DNA of 64,000 nt from Thauera aromatica K172 (GCF_003030465.1 NZ_CP028339.1:248001-312000); one strand, 5' to 3'. Shown: positions 30,564 through 40,007, numbered from the stretch's first letter. Numbers and translations are program-made. Notes: generated by a model from the sequence alone, not told the origin.

Positions 30564-31112
30564 CTACACCCAGCCGAGCGCGCCTGCGAGCGCGCCGACG
30601 GCGATCATCCACATCGGTGCGAGGCGGGTTTTGAGCGTGACCAGGGCGGTGGCGCCGATCAGGGCAAGGGCGCCGAGGCGGTGTTCCGGCTCGCCGACGA
30701 AGGGCAGGGCGAGCAGCCAGCCGGTGGCGAACACCAGGCCGACCGTCACCGGCGCCAGCCCGGCGGTGAAGGCGCGCACGCCGGGGGTGTTGCGGCGGCT
30801 GGCGCCCCAGCGGCTGACGCCGAGCGAGAGCAGGGTCGACGGCAGCAGGATGCCGACCAGCGCGGCGGCAGCGCCGATCACGCCGGCGACCTGGAAGCCC
30901 AGCACCGGCACGAACAGCACGTTCGGCCCCGGTGCGGCCTGGGCGAGGGCGATTGCGGTGGTGAAGTCGGCGTCGGCCAGCCAGCCGCGCTCGGCGACGA
31001 AATAGCGGTGCATCTCCGGCGCGGTCGACATCGCGCCGCCGATCGACAGCAGCGACAGCATCAGGAAATGCAGGAACAGGTCGGTGAGATCGGCCGCGGG
31101 CAGCGCGCTCAT
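30564..31112 (-). CDS. Chromate transporter family protein, second half
   Basis: 182 residues of the CHR (ChrA) family, with FLMLSLLSIGGAMSTAPEM and AIALAQAAPGPNVLFVPVLGFQVAG, the conserved PGPN motif, and five or six hydrophobic segments. The ATG at 31112 overlaps the stop codon of the first-half gene (ATGA). Two half-length CHR proteins usually work together as a heterodimer to export chromate. True substrate unproven. Confidence 0.88.
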   Translation of the reverse strand: MSALPAADLTDLFLHFLMLSLLSIGGAMSTAPEMHRYFVAERGWLADADFTTAIALAQAAPGPNVLFVPVLGFQVAGVIGAAAALVGILLPSTLLSLGVSRWGASRRNTPGVRAFTAGLAPVTVGLVFATGWLLALPFVGEPEHRLGALALIGATALVTLKTRLAPMWMIAVGALAGALGWV

Positions 31113-31834
31113 TGCTCGGCCTCGGGCGAGGAACGGCGATGCGCAGCGCCTGCGGTCGCCGTCCCTGTCCCCGGGCGCTCCGCTCCGGCTCCGGGCGAGG
31201 CTGCCGCGTTGGCGGGTTGTGCTGCCGGGCGTCCGCTTTGGCGCATGATGCAGACACGCGCCAGGCTCCAGCCGGCGAGGCCGAGGCCGATCACGATCCA
31301 TGCCAGCGGCGCGCGGAACACGACCACCGCGATCAGCGCGGTGAGCCCGAGCAGGGCGCACAGCCACGGCCCCATCAGGTTCTTGCGCAGGGTCAGCAGC
31401 ATCTTGCACGCCATCGCCAGGATCAGCCCCGCAGCCACCGCACCCATGCCGCGCAGCGCGCCCGCCACCGCCGGATAGCCCGCCAGCTGCTGGTAGCCGG
31501 CGGCGGCGGCGAGCACCAGCGCGAGCGGCGCGAGGAGCATCCCGGAGATGGCGGCGAGTGCGCCGCGCCAGCCGAAGAAGCGGTCGCCGACCATCAGCGA
31601 CAGGTTGACGACGTTGGGCCCGGGCAGCAGCTGGGCGAGTGAATAGGCTTCGATGAACTCGTCGCGGCTGAGCCAGCCGCGGCGGTCGACGAGCTCGCGC
31701 TGCGCCACCGCGAGCACGCCGCCGAAGCCCTGCAGGGCGAGGAGGGTGAAAGCGACGAAGAGCGCTCCTGGCGAACGCGGATGGCTGCGGGCGGCGGAGG
31801 CGGGCGGTGGCGTGACGCGGGGGACGGAAGTCAA
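31109..31834 (-). CDS. Chromate transporter family protein, first half
   Basis: 241 residues of the CHR family, with FTLLALQGFGGVLAVAQRELV and AYSLAQLLPGPNVVNLSLMVGDRFFGW, the PGPN motif and a membrane domain to about residue 195. The C-terminal tail (Ala, Gly and Pro rich, residues about 200-241) is not part of the fold. First gene of a two-gene operon with the second-half gene. In full-length ChrA both halves are fused in one chain. Confidence 0.88.
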   Translation of the reverse strand: MTSVPRVTPPPASAARSHPRSPGALFVAFTLLALQGFGGVLAVAQRELVDRRGWLSRDEFIEAYSLAQLLPGPNVVNLSLMVGDRFFGWRGALAAISGMLLAPLALVLAAAAGYQQLAGYPAVAGALRGMGAVAAGLILAMACKMLLTLRKNLMGPWLCALLGLTALIAVVVFRAPLAWIVIGLGLAGWSLARVCIMRQSGRPAAQPANAAASPGAGAERPGTGTATAGAAHRRSSPEAEQ

Positions 31835-32063
31835 GGCGGGCTCGGACGGGCTGGCGGAAAGAACGGCGGCACAAAAGGATGAGGTCGCGGATGCGCTCGT
31901 GCGCGGCGGTGGCCGGGCGCAGGCCCGCAGACGACAGCAGAGGCGCCGATTATAAGCGCTGCTCCGGCGCAGGCCAGGGGCCGTCTGCCGTGTGCGGCGG
32001 GTACGGCCGCCGCGCGGAGGCTAGAATGAAGGCAGGATCCTTACTGCTGTCTTCCACTTTCGT
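31835..32063. other. Divergent intergenic region, CHR genes and hydrolase
   Basis: About 230 bases of GC-rich sequence between divergent genes. I recognise no conserved operator, repeat or promoter. Confidence 0.4.
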
Positions 32064-32945
32064 ATGCGCCACACCATCTCCACCACCGAACAACTCGATA
32101 TCCGCGGCCTGCAGTACACCGTCCGGCGCTGGGGCGCGGCCGATGCGCCGCGGCTGTTCCTGCTCCATGGCTGGATGGATTCGTCGGCGACCTTCCAGTT
32201 CGTGGTCGAGGCCCTGCGCCACGACTGGCAGGTGATCGCACACGACTGGCGCGGCTTCGGCGGCAGCACCTGGCTCGGGCGGCCGTACTGGTTTCCCGAC
32301 TACTATGCCGACCTCGACGCGCTGCTGGCGCACTACGCGCCCGGCGAGCCGGTTCGCCTGGCCGGGCACAGCATGGGCGGCAACGTCGCCGGCATCTACG
32401 CCGGCCTGTACCCGGAACGGGTGAGCCAGGTGGCGATGCTCGATTTCCTCGGCCTCAGGCGCCCGCCCGACGCCGAAGCGCCGGTGTTGCTGCAGAACTG
32501 GATCGCGTCGCAGGCCGAGCCGCCGCGGCTGCGCGTCTATCCCGACCATGCCGCGCTCGCCCGCCGGCTGTGCGCGGCCAATGCACGGCTGACGCCGGAG
32601 CGGGCGGATTTCCTCGCCCGCCACGTCGGCCGCGTGCGCGCTGACGGCCAGGTCGAGATGGGCTGCGATCCGTGGCACAAGCTGCCTTCGCCCTTTCCCT
32701 ACCGGGTCGAGGACGCGATGGCGTGCTGGCGTCGGGTGCGTGCACCGGTGCTGTTGCTGATCGGCGACGAAGGCTTCGTGGTGGAACGCTTCGGTGACGA
32801 TCCGGCCGAACTGCAGCGGCGCGCGGCGTGTTTTGCCGACGTGCGCCAGGTCACGATCTCCGGCGCCGGGCACAACGTCCAGCACGACCAGCCCGAGCAG
32901 GTCGCGGCCGCGCTGGAGTCCTTCTTCCTCCGGGAGCCGACATGA
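32064..32945 (+). CDS. Alpha/beta-hydrolase
   Basis: 293 residues with the alpha/beta-hydrolase fold. The oxyanion region is FLLHGWMDSS, the nucleophile elbow GHSMGG holds the catalytic serine at about residue 110, an acidic residue follows in LLLIGDEGF, and the histidine is in ISGAGHNVQHDQPEQ. It is cytoplasmic, without a signal peptide. The substrate is unknown. It overlaps the FIST gene (ATGA), so the two are probably co-translated. Confidence 0.88.
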   Translation: MRHTISTTEQLDIRGLQYTVRRWGAADAPRLFLLHGWMDSSATFQFVVEALRHDWQVIAHDWRGFGGSTWLGRPYWFPDYYADLDALLAHYAPGEPVRLAGHSMGGNVAGIYAGLYPERVSQVAMLDFLGLRRPPDAEAPVLLQNWIASQAEPPRLRVYPDHAALARRLCAANARLTPERADFLARHVGRVRADGQVEMGCDPWHKLPSPFPYRVEDAMACWRRVRAPVLLLIGDEGFVVERFGDDPAELQRRAACFADVRQVTISGAGHNVQHDQPEQVAAALESFFLREPT

Positions 32946-34144
32946 TCCGCGCCCGCTTCGCTTCCGCCCACGCTGCGAACCCCGACTGGCACGTCGCCCT
33001 GGCCGAGGCGTTCGAGGCGCTGATGCACGATCTCCATGGCGCCATCGTCCATGCCATTGACATCGAATACACGCTCGGCCTGTGCTACTTCACCGACCAC
33101 TACGCCGCCGACGCCGAGGAACTGCTCGCCGAACTGCAGCGCCGCCTGCCCGGCGTCCATTGGGTGGGCACGGTCGGCGTCGGTGTCGCCGCCAGCGGTG
33201 CCGAGCACTTCGACGAGCCGGCGCTGGTGCTGATGCTGGCGCCGCTGCCGCGCAACAGCTTCCGGGTGTTTTCCGGGCGCCAGCCGCTGCGCATGGACAG
33301 CGAAGGCTTCCATGCCCACACCGCGCTGGTCCACGCCGACGGGCGTACGCCCGACCTCCAGGAGCTGCTCCCCGAACTGGCCGCGCGCACCGCTTCCGGC
33401 TATCTGTTCGGCGGCCTGTCGGCCTCGCGCCGGCGCGCGGTGCAGATCGCCGACGCGGTGTTCGACGGTGGCGGCCTGTCGGGCGCGGCATTCGCCGAAG
33501 AGATCACGGTGATCTCGCGCGTCACCCAGGGTTGCCAGCCGATCGGCCCGCGCCGGCGGGTGTCGCGCGCGCAGGACAACCTCGTCGTCACCCTCGACGG
33601 CCGTCCCGCGCTTGCCTGCGCCCTGGAAGACCTCGACCTGCCGCAGGACATGGCCGCCGAGCCGATCGCGCGTGCCCTGTCGAGCACCTTGGTCGGCCTC
33701 CACCGCCGCGCCGACGACGACATCGTCGCTCCGGCGGCGTTCGGCGCCGACATGCTGGTACGCAACATCGTCGGCATGGACCCGCGTGCCCGCGTGCTGG
33801 CGATCGCCGACGAGCTCGAGACCGGCACCTGGCTTGCCTTCTGTCGCCGCGATCCGCAGGCGGCGATGGCCGATCTGCGCCGCGCCGCGCGCGAGATCCG
33901 CGACCAGCTGCTCGACTGCGAGCAACTCGCCGCCGGTGCCGTGTATGTCAGCTGCTCGGGGCGCGGCGGCCCGCACTTCGGTGCCCCGGCGGCCGAACTG
34001 CTGGCGATCCGCGACGTGCTCGGCAACGTGCCGCTGGCGGGATTCTTCGCCGCCGGGGAAATCGCCCACAGCCGGCTCTACGGCTACACCGGGGTGCTGA
34101 CGGTGTTCGCGATGGCGCGCGCGCCGGGCCAGTTCCCGCGCTGA
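32942..34144 (+). CDS. FIST domain protein (FIST N and FIST C)
   Basis: 400 residues. The N-terminal FIST domain (about 30-200) includes GVHWVGTVGVGVAASG and SGYLFGGLSASRR; the C-terminal FIST_C domain includes GAVYVSCSGRGGPHFG and VPLAGFFAAGEIAHSRLYGYTGVLTVF. FIST proteins are predicted sensors of small ligands, often linked to signal transduction. Here it is a stand-alone soluble protein coupled to the hydrolase upstream. Ligand unknown. Confidence 0.9.
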   Translation: MIRARFASAHAANPDWHVALAEAFEALMHDLHGAIVHAIDIEYTLGLCYFTDHYAADAEELLAELQRRLPGVHWVGTVGVGVAASGAEHFDEPALVLMLAPLPRNSFRVFSGRQPLRMDSEGFHAHTALVHADGRTPDLQELLPELAARTASGYLFGGLSASRRRAVQIADAVFDGGGLSGAAFAEEITVISRVTQGCQPIGPRRRVSRAQDNLVVTLDGRPALACALEDLDLPQDMAAEPIARALSSTLVGLHRRADDDIVAPAAFGADMLVRNIVGMDPRARVLAIADELETGTWLAFCRRDPQAAMADLRRAAREIRDQLLDCEQLAAGAVYVSCSGRGGPHFGAPAAELLAIRDVLGNVPLAGFFAAGEIAHSRLYGYTGVLTVFAMARAPGQFPR

Positions 34145-34217
34145 GCGCGAGGGGCGGTCGCGGGCTCGCAGCGGCGATGGCAGAATGCGACGCTCGACCA
34201 CGGAACGGACCGCCTCC

Positions 34218-34832
34218 ATGCCCGGAACCCTCTTCATCGTCACCGCGCCTTCGGGCGCGGGCAAGACCACCCTGGTGCACGGACTGCTGCAGCGCGATCC
34301 GCGCGTGCAGTTGTCGATCTCCTTCACCACCCGCGCGCCGCGCCCCGGCGAACAGGATGGGCGCGAGTACCGCTTCGTCGATGTGCCCACGTTCCGCGCG
34401 TTGCGCGACCGCGGCGAATTCCTCGAGTGGGCGGAAGTGCATGGCAACTACTACGGCACCTCGAAGGCCTGGCTCAGGGAACAGATCGCCGCCGGCCGCG
34501 ACACCTTGCTCGAAATCGACTGGCAGGGCGCGCAGCAGGTGCGCAAGGCCTTTCCCGGTTCGATCGGGGTGTTCGTGCTGCCGCCGTCGGTGGAGGCGCT
34601 CGAGGCGCGCCTGCGCGGACGCGGCACCGACAGCGACGAAGTGATCAGCCGCCGCCTGCTCGGCGCGCGCGGGGAAATGCGCCATGTGGGCGAATTCGAC
34701 TACGTTATAATCAACGATGAAATCGATGCCGCGCTCGATGACCTCATCGCCGTGGTGCGTGCCTCGCGCCTGCGCTACGAGTGCCAGCACCAGCGGCATC
34801 CGCAATATTTCAATTTTCTCGAACAGGACTGA
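34218..34832 (+). CDS. gmk: Guanylate kinase
   Basis: 204 residues. It phosphorylates GMP to GDP with ATP. The P-loop is [31 protein letters not shown] and [15 protein letters not shown] bind GMP. The start is set at MPGTLFIV (34218), as in homologues. It is followed at once by rpoZ and spoT, the conserved gmk-rpoZ-spoT order of proteobacteria. Confidence 0.98.
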   Translation: MPGTLFIVTAPSGAGKTTLVHGLLQRDPRVQLSISFTTRAPRPGEQDGREYRFVDVPTFRALRDRGEFLEWAEVHGNYYGTSKAWLREQIAAGRDTLLEIDWQGAQQVRKAFPGSIGVFVLPPSVEALEARLRGRGTDSDEVISRRLLGARGEMRHVGEFDYVIINDEIDAALDDLIAVVRASRLRYECQHQRHPQYFNFLEQD

Positions 34833-34834
34833 AC

Positions 34835-35050
34835 ATGGCCCGCATCACCGTCGAAGACTGCCTCAAGCGCATCCCGAACCGCTTCCAGCTCACCCTGGCG
34901 GCCACTTATCGTGCCCGTCAGCTGACCGTCGGCAGCACGCCGCAGATCGAACTCGACCCCAACGACAAGGACAAGCCGACCGTGATCGCGTTGCGCGAAG
35001 TGGCGGCGGGCAAGGTCGGACTCGAGATGCTCAATCGCGGGCAGGCCTGA
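34835..35050 (+). CDS. rpoZ: RNA polymerase omega subunit
   Basis: 71 residues beginning [20 protein letters not shown] with the conserved [11 protein letters not shown] segment and the [10 protein letters not shown] helix. It binds the beta' subunit and contributes to the ppGpp site. It starts two bases after the gmk stop. Length is at the short end of the family but complete. Confidence 0.97.
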   Translation: MARITVEDCLKRIPNRFQLTLAATYRARQLTVGSTPQIELDPNDKDKPTVIALREVAAGKVGLEMLNRGQA

Positions 35051-35070
35051 CCCGCAGGGCGGGGGCGAGC

Positions 35071-37278
35071 ATGGCGAGCAGCGACGTCGGCGTCCCCCCG
35101 CCCCCTTTCCGGCCGCCGGCCTCGAGCGTCCTCGCGCTCGATTTCCAGCAGCTCAAAACCAAGCTGCTCGGCTACCTCAAGGCCGAAGACGTTGGCCGCA
35201 TCGAAGCCGCCTACCATTTCGCCGCCAACGCCCATGCCGGGCAGTTCCGCATCAGCGGCGAACCTTACGTCACCCACCCGGTGGCGGTCGCCTCGCTGGT
35301 CGCCGACTGGCGCCTCGACCCCCAGGCGCTGATCGCGGCGCTCCTCCACGACGTGATGGAGGACACCCACATCACCAAGGCGGAGATCGCCGAGCGCTTC
35401 GGCAAGGTCGCCGCCGAACTGGTCGACGGCCTGTCCAAGCTCGACAAGATCGAATTCCGCTCGCAGGAAGAGGCCCAGGCCGAGAACTTCCGCAAGATGC
35501 TGCTGGCGATGGCGAGCGATCTGCGCGTGATCCTGATCAAGCTCGCCGACCGCCTGCACAACATGCGCACGCTGGACCACGTCCGTGCCGCCAAGCGCCG
35601 CCGCATCGCCAGCGAGACGCTGGAGATCTACGCTCCGATCGCCAACCGCCTCGGCCTCAACGACCTCTACCGCGAGCTGCAGGAGCTGGCCTTCCGCAAC
35701 AAGTATCCGCTGCGCTACGCGGTGCTGGCGAAAGCGATCCGCGCCGCGCGCGGCAACCGCCGCGAGGTCGTCGGCCGCATCCGCCACAGCATCGAGGAGC
35801 GCCTGCCGCAGTGGGGCATCTCGGCCGAGGTGCAGGGGCGCGAAAAGCACCTCTACGGCATCTACCGCAAGATGGTCGAGAAGCACCTGAGCTTCTCGCA
35901 GGTGCTCGACATCTACGGCTTTCGCGTCATCGTCCGCGACGTCCCCAGCTGCTACCTCGCCCTCGGCGCGCTGCACGCGCTGTTCAAGCCGGTGCCGGGC
36001 AAGTTCAAGGACTACCTGTCGATTCCCAAGGCCAACGGCTACCAGAGCCTGCACACCACCCTGATCGGCCCCTTCGGCATGCCGGTGGAAGTGCAGGTGC
36101 GCACGCGCGAGATGCACCACATCGCCGAGAGCGGCGTCGCCTCGCACTGGCTGTACAAGGAAGACGAGAAGACCCTCACCGAGCTGCAGCAGCGCACCCA
36201 CTCCTGGCTCCAGTCGCTGCTCGAGCTGCAGTCCACCTCGGGCGAAGCCACCGAGTTCCTCGAGCACGTCAAGATCGACCTGTTCCCGGGCGAGGTCTAC
36301 GTGTTCTCGCCCAAGGGCACGATCTTCTCGATGCCGAAGGGGTCGACGCCGGTCGACTTCGCCTATGCGGTGCATACCGACATCGGCAACCGCTGCGTTG
36401 CCTGCCGCATCAACGGCGACCTGATGCCGCTGCGCAGCGAACTGCGCAACGGCGACCAGATCGAGATCATCACCGCCGCCCACGCCAACCCCAACCCGGC
36501 CTGGCTGTCGTACGCGCGCACCGGCAAGGCGCGCTCGCAGATCCGCCATTTCATGAAGAACGCCCAGCAGGACGAGTCGATCGCGCTCGGCGAGCGCCTG
36601 CTCAACCAGGCCCTGCGCCCGCACGGGCTCACCCTCGGTCAGGTGTCGAGCTTCGCCTGGGACCGTTTCCTGCGCGATCGCGGCGTGCGCTACAAGAAGG
36701 AAATCTTCGCCGATCTCGGACTCGGCAAGCGCCTGCCGGCGATCGTCGCCCGCCGCCTTGCCGAAGTGCAGGATCTGGAGTCCGGCCGCCCCGACGTGAT
36801 CAAGCCCAAGCCCGCGGGGGCGATCACCATCCGCGGCTCGGAGGGCATCGCGGTGCAGCTGGCGCGCTGCTGCCGGCCGATTCCGGGGGACCCGATCATC
36901 GGCACCCTGCGCAAGGGCCAGGGCCTCGAAGTCCACACCCACGACTGCCCCAACGTCGCCAAGCTGCGCGGCGACCGCGGGCGCTGGGTGGACGTGGACT
37001 GGGAGCACGGCAGCGACGAGCGTCTGTTCGATGTCGCCATCCGCGTCCTCAGCCGCAATTCGCGCGGCGTCCTCGCCCGCGTCGCGAGCGCGATCGCGGA
37101 AGAGGACTGCAACATCCAGAGCGTCAGCATGGACAGCGAGCAGGGCACCTACACTGCGCTCCACTTCATCCTCCAGGTGCGCGACCGCATGCACCTGGCG
37201 AAGGTGATGCGGGCGGTGCGCCGCCAGCCCGAGGTGGTGCGCATCGGCCGCGTCAAGGGCGATGGCCGCGTGGGCTGA
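35071..37278 (+). CDS. spoT: Bifunctional (p)ppGpp synthetase/hydrolase of SpoT type
   Basis: 735 residues. HD hydrolase (about 55-200) with LLHDVMEDTHI and the ED pair; synthetase domain (about 245-360) with GREKHLYGIYRKM, DIYGFRVIV and NGYQSLHTTL; TGS domain (VFSPKGTIFSMPKGSTPVDF); zinc-finger-like helical segment; C-terminal ACT domain (LFDVAIRVLSRNSRGVLARV). An intact HD motif separates it from RelA. I start at ATG 35071 (MASSDVG). It makes and degrades the stringent-response alarmone. Confidence 0.96.
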   Translation: MASSDVGVPPPPFRPPASSVLALDFQQLKTKLLGYLKAEDVGRIEAAYHFAANAHAGQFRISGEPYVTHPVAVASLVADWRLDPQALIAALLHDVMEDTHITKAEIAERFGKVAAELVDGLSKLDKIEFRSQEEAQAENFRKMLLAMASDLRVILIKLADRLHNMRTLDHVRAAKRRRIASETLEIYAPIANRLGLNDLYRELQELAFRNKYPLRYAVLAKAIRAARGNRREVVGRIRHSIEERLPQWGISAEVQGREKHLYGIYRKMVEKHLSFSQVLDIYGFRVIVRDVPSCYLALGALHALFKPVPGKFKDYLSIPKANGYQSLHTTLIGPFGMPVEVQVRTREMHHIAESGVASHWLYKEDEKTLTELQQRTHSWLQSLLELQSTSGEATEFLEHVKIDLFPGEVYVFSPKGTIFSMPKGSTPVDFAYAVHTDIGNRCVACRINGDLMPLRSELRNGDQIEIITAAHANPNPAWLSYARTGKARSQIRHFMKNAQQDESIALGERLLNQALRPHGLTLGQVSSFAWDRFLRDRGVRYKKEIFADLGLGKRLPAIVARRLAEVQDLESGRPDVIKPKPAGAITIRGSEGIAVQLARCCRPIPGDPIIGTLRKGQGLEVHTHDCPNVAKLRGDRGRWVDVDWEHGSDERLFDVAIRVLSRNSRGVLARVASAIAEEDCNIQSVSMDSEQGTYTALHFILQVRDRMHLAKVMRAVRRQPEVVRIGRVKGDGRVG

Positions 37279-37337
37279 ACGCCGGCAGCGCTGGTAGAAT
37301 GCGCCCCCTGTACCGATGACCCGTGGAGCGAGCCGAA

Positions 37338-37526
37338 ATGGCGATGTACGAATCCGAACACACCCGATTCATGCGCGAATGGATGGAAAAGCACCCCGAG
37401 CAGCGCGAGGAGCAGCAGAAAGGGCGCGCGCTGTGGTGGGACAAACCGCAGGACCTCACCGAGCAGCAGCGCCTGGCGCAGGCGCGGGTCCCGGTCAAGC
37501 CCTACTACTACGACGTCGGCCATTGA
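37338..37526 (+). CDS. DUF3460 family protein
   Basis: 62 residues, MAMYESEHTRFMREWMEKHP, with EEQQKGRALWWDK and a Pro-Tyr-rich end (KPYYYDVGH). This small family is restricted to betaproteobacteria and has unknown function. The start is the ATG after GAGCGAGCCGAA. Being downstream of spoT it may be expressed with it. Confidence 0.85.
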   Translation: MAMYESEHTRFMREWMEKHPEQREEQQKGRALWWDKPQDLTEQQRLAQARVPVKPYYYDVGH

Positions 37527-37608
37527 GTGCTGACCGGCGGCGGTTCCCCCGCGGCGCGGGCGGCTGCCCGGGGCGGGGCGGTGCCCCTGCGCTGACGGGC
37601 GCGCGCCG

Positions 37609-39030
37609 ATGAGCCTGCCGCGCCGCCTCGCCTTCATCGACGTCGAGAGCACCGGCGCCCACCCGGTGCGCGATCGCATCACCGAGATCGCCATCCTCCG
37701 CGTCGAGGACGGCGAGGTCGTTGCGCGCTGGGACAGCCTGGTCGACCCCGGTCGGCCGATTCCCGCCCTGATCCAGGGCGTGACCGGCATCAGCGATGAC
37801 ATGGTCGCGGGCGCGCCCGCGTTCGAGGCCGTCGCCGACACGGTCGCCGGCCTCCTCGAGGGCTGCGTCTTCGTCGCCCACAACGCCCGTTTCGACTACG
37901 GCTTCATCAAGAACGCCTTCGCCCGCAGCGGGCGCGAATTCGACGCCCCGGTGCTGTGCACGGTCAAGCTCTCGCGCGCGCTCTATCCCGAGCATCACCG
38001 CCACGGCCTCGATGCCTTGATCGAGCGTCACAGCTTGGTGTGTACCGCACGCCACCGGGCGATGGGCGACGCCGAAGTGCTGTGGCAGTTCGTTCAGCTC
38101 GCCCGTGCGGGCTTTGCCGCCGAAGTGCTCGAGCAGGCGGTGGCGCGGGCGATGAAGGCGCCGCAGACCCCGCCCGGCCTGCCCGAGGGCCTGCTCGAAG
38201 CGCTCCCCGACGTGCCCGGCGTGTACCTGTTGCACGCCGAGGCCGAGGCGCCGCCGCCCGGGCGCAGCGACCGTCCGCTCTACATCGGCCGCGCGGCGAG
38301 CCTGCGGGCGCGGGTCAAGGAGCATTTTTCCGGCGCCGCGCGCAAGGGCCGCGATGCCAGCCTGGCGGCGCAGGTGCAGCGCGTGGAGTGGCGCGAGACG
38401 GCCGGCGAGCTGGGCGCGCAGCTGCTCGAGCACGCGCTGTTGTGCGCCTTGCGCCCGAGCGCCAACCGTGCCCCCGAGAGCGGCGCGGAGGCTTTCGCCC
38501 TGCGCCTGCTGGAAAACCGCCGGCGCCCGCCGATCTGGCAGCGGGTGAAGATCGCCGGTAGCGACCCCGGCAGCTGGGACGGGCTGTACGGCGCGTTCCG
38601 CACGCCGCGCGAAGCCGACAACCTGCTGCGCGAGCTGGCCCTGCTGTACCGCCTGTGTCCGCGCCGCCTCGGCCTCGAGGCGGGCGCTACCGGCGCCTGC
38701 AGCGCCCATGCCGCCCGGCGCTGCGCCGGAGTGTGCGCCGGCCGGGAAACCCCGGCCGAGCACGACGCGCGCCTGGCCGCCGCGCTCGAGGCGGTGCGTG
38801 TCAAACCCTGGCCGTGGCCAGGTGCGGTGGTCGTCGGCGAGCGCCACGCCGACAGCGGGCGCGAGGCCTTCCACCTGTTCGCGCGCTGGTGCCACCTCGC
38901 CAGCGCGGACTCCGTCGATGCGCTGGCGGCGGCCGCGGAGCGGACTCCGGCGTTCGATCTCGACATCTGGCGGATCTTCAGCCGCTGGCTCGCGGTGCCG
39001 GGCAATCCGGACCGCGTGCGGCTGCTGTGA
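37609..39030 (+). CDS. DnaQ-like exonuclease with UvrC-type GIY-YIG domain
   Basis: 473 residues. The DEDDh 3'-5' exonuclease (1-165) shows FIDVESTG (first Asp and Glu), FVAHNARFDYGF and HRAMGDAEV. From about 198 there is a GIY-YIG nuclease domain (PDVPGVYLLHAE…LYIGRAASLRARVKEHF) as in UvrC and Cho. A Cys-containing region (LCPRRLGLEAGATGACSAH… CAGVC) follows. Such fusions are known in proteobacteria and may act in excision repair with UvrAB. Full length for that group. Confidence 0.92.
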   Translation: MSLPRRLAFIDVESTGAHPVRDRITEIAILRVEDGEVVARWDSLVDPGRPIPALIQGVTGISDDMVAGAPAFEAVADTVAGLLEGCVFVAHNARFDYGFIKNAFARSGREFDAPVLCTVKLSRALYPEHHRHGLDALIERHSLVCTARHRAMGDAEVLWQFVQLARAGFAAEVLEQAVARAMKAPQTPPGLPEGLLEALPDVPGVYLLHAEAEAPPPGRSDRPLYIGRAASLRARVKEHFSGAARKGRDASLAAQVQRVEWRETAGELGAQLLEHALLCALRPSANRAPESGAEAFALRLLENRRRPPIWQRVKIAGSDPGSWDGLYGAFRTPREADNLLRELALLYRLCPRRLGLEAGATGACSAHAARRCAGVCAGRETPAEHDARLAAALEAVRVKPWPWPGAVVVGERHADSGREAFHLFARWCHLASADSVDALAAAAERTPAFDLDIWRIFSRWLAVPGNPDRVRLL

Positions 39031-39058
39031 GCCTGCGCCGGCGCCCGCCGCGGGCGCG

Positions 39059-39748
39059 CTAGTGCGCGGCGCAGGTACGCAGCTGCGACAGCTTGTTGAG
39101 GACCATGCCGCGCCGGCCGCGGGGCCGGATCAGGCCTTCGCGGACGAAGTGCGCCAGCACCCGCGACAGCGTCTCCGGAGTCAGGTTGAGCTGGGCGGCG
39201 ATGGTCTGCTTGTCGGTTTCGAGGTGAATTTCCCAATGTTCGGCATCTTCCGGCGCCAGCCGGGTCAGATAGTGGGCGACCCGCTGCGTGCTGCTCAGCT
39301 GCAGCTGCAGCTGCAGCGTCGACATCAGGTCGTGGCTGGCGGCGGCCAGGCGCAGGCCCATCGCCGTACAGAAGCGGTGGGAGGCGTCCATCGCGCCCCG
39401 CAGCGCCGCGGTCGGCACCAGCAGCAGCTCGCAGGCGCGCATGGCCTGCGCATTGACGACGTGGGGACGATCGAGGAGGGCGGCGTCTTCGCCGAAGAAG
39501 GCGCCGCTGGTGGCGATGCGGATGATTTTCTCGCTGCCCGAAGGGGACAGCACGAAACACTTCACGTCGCCGTCGACGACGAGGTGGACGCCGCGCGGGC
39601 GGTCGTCGCGCTGCACCAGCAGCTCACCGCGCGCGGCGTGGATCGGGCGGACACTGGCGCTGACGCGTTCGAGCGTGGGGGGATCGAGGAGGTCGAAGGG
39701 GGCGAAGTCGGAAAGAGGGGGGGGCGGGCATTGTCGTTTGGTTTTCAT
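39059..39748 (-). CDS. Crp/Fnr-family regulator, Dnr-like
   Basis: 229 residues with a cyclic-nucleotide-binding-like beta barrel (about 35-140, GVHLVVDGDVKCFVLSPSG), a dimerisation helix and a winged helix (TIAAQLNLTPETLSRVLAHF). The recognition helix has the ExxSR pattern of FNR/DNR proteins, which bind TTGAT-N4-ATCAA sites. It has no four-Cys cluster, so it is not FNR; Dnr-type NO or redox sensing is the likely role. The start at 39748 follows GGAGTACAAC; an ATG at 39760 is an alternative. It is divergent from narXL. Confidence 0.85.
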   Translation of the reverse strand: MKTKRQCPPPPLSDFAPFDLLDPPTLERVSASVRPIHAARGELLVQRDDRPRGVHLVVDGDVKCFVLSPSGSEKIIRIATSGAFFGEDAALLDRPHVVNAQAMRACELLLVPTAALRGAMDASHRFCTAMGLRLAAASHDLMSTLQLQLQLSSTQRVAHYLTRLAPEDAEHWEIHLETDKQTIAAQLNLTPETLSRVLAHFVREGLIRPRGRRGMVLNKLSQLRTCAAH

Positions 39749-40007
39749 GTTGTACTCCATGGCCAGCCGCAGCAGGCTGTGGCGGGTTTGTACACTAGCC
39801 TTCCCGGCCGGGTCACCGATCTCCGGGGATGGCGGATGCGTGGGTGGGATTCCTGCCATGTACCTCCAAGGAGGTATGGAATCGTTCCCGTGATCCGATG
39901 GAGGATGCTGAATCTATGGAGTTTTCACCGACCGACGGCGCGCTTGCGGGGAAAAATGGATATGTCCACGTTGTTGCCGGCAGTGCCGGCGTGACGGGGG
40001 CGTGCGG
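39749..40007. other. Divergent promoter region of the Crp/Fnr regulator and narXL
   Basis: About 260 bases that contain the NarL-type palindrome at 39861-39876 and an upstream open reading frame next to narX at 39898-40011. No FNR or Dnr box (TTGAT-N4-ATCAA) is visible. Confidence 0.6.
39861..39876. promoter_or_regulatory. Candidate NarL 7-2-7 binding site
   Basis: TACCTCC-AA-GGAGGTA is a perfect inverted repeat of two heptamers spaced by two bases. NarL and NarP sites are TACYYMT heptamers in the same 7-2-7 layout. Each heptamer here matches six of seven positions. It lies between the Crp/Fnr gene and narXL, so NarL may control both. The right half also reads as a Shine-Dalgarno sequence (AAGGAGGT), but no start codon follows at a usable distance. 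Confidence 0.55.

Noticed and set aside
39876-39900. AAGGAGGT at 39868-39875 as a ribosome-binding site for a gene
   Set aside because: The nearest possible starts are too close (ATG overlapping it) or 14 to 22 bases away, and no real coding frame begins there. It is better explained as half of the NarL-type palindrome.
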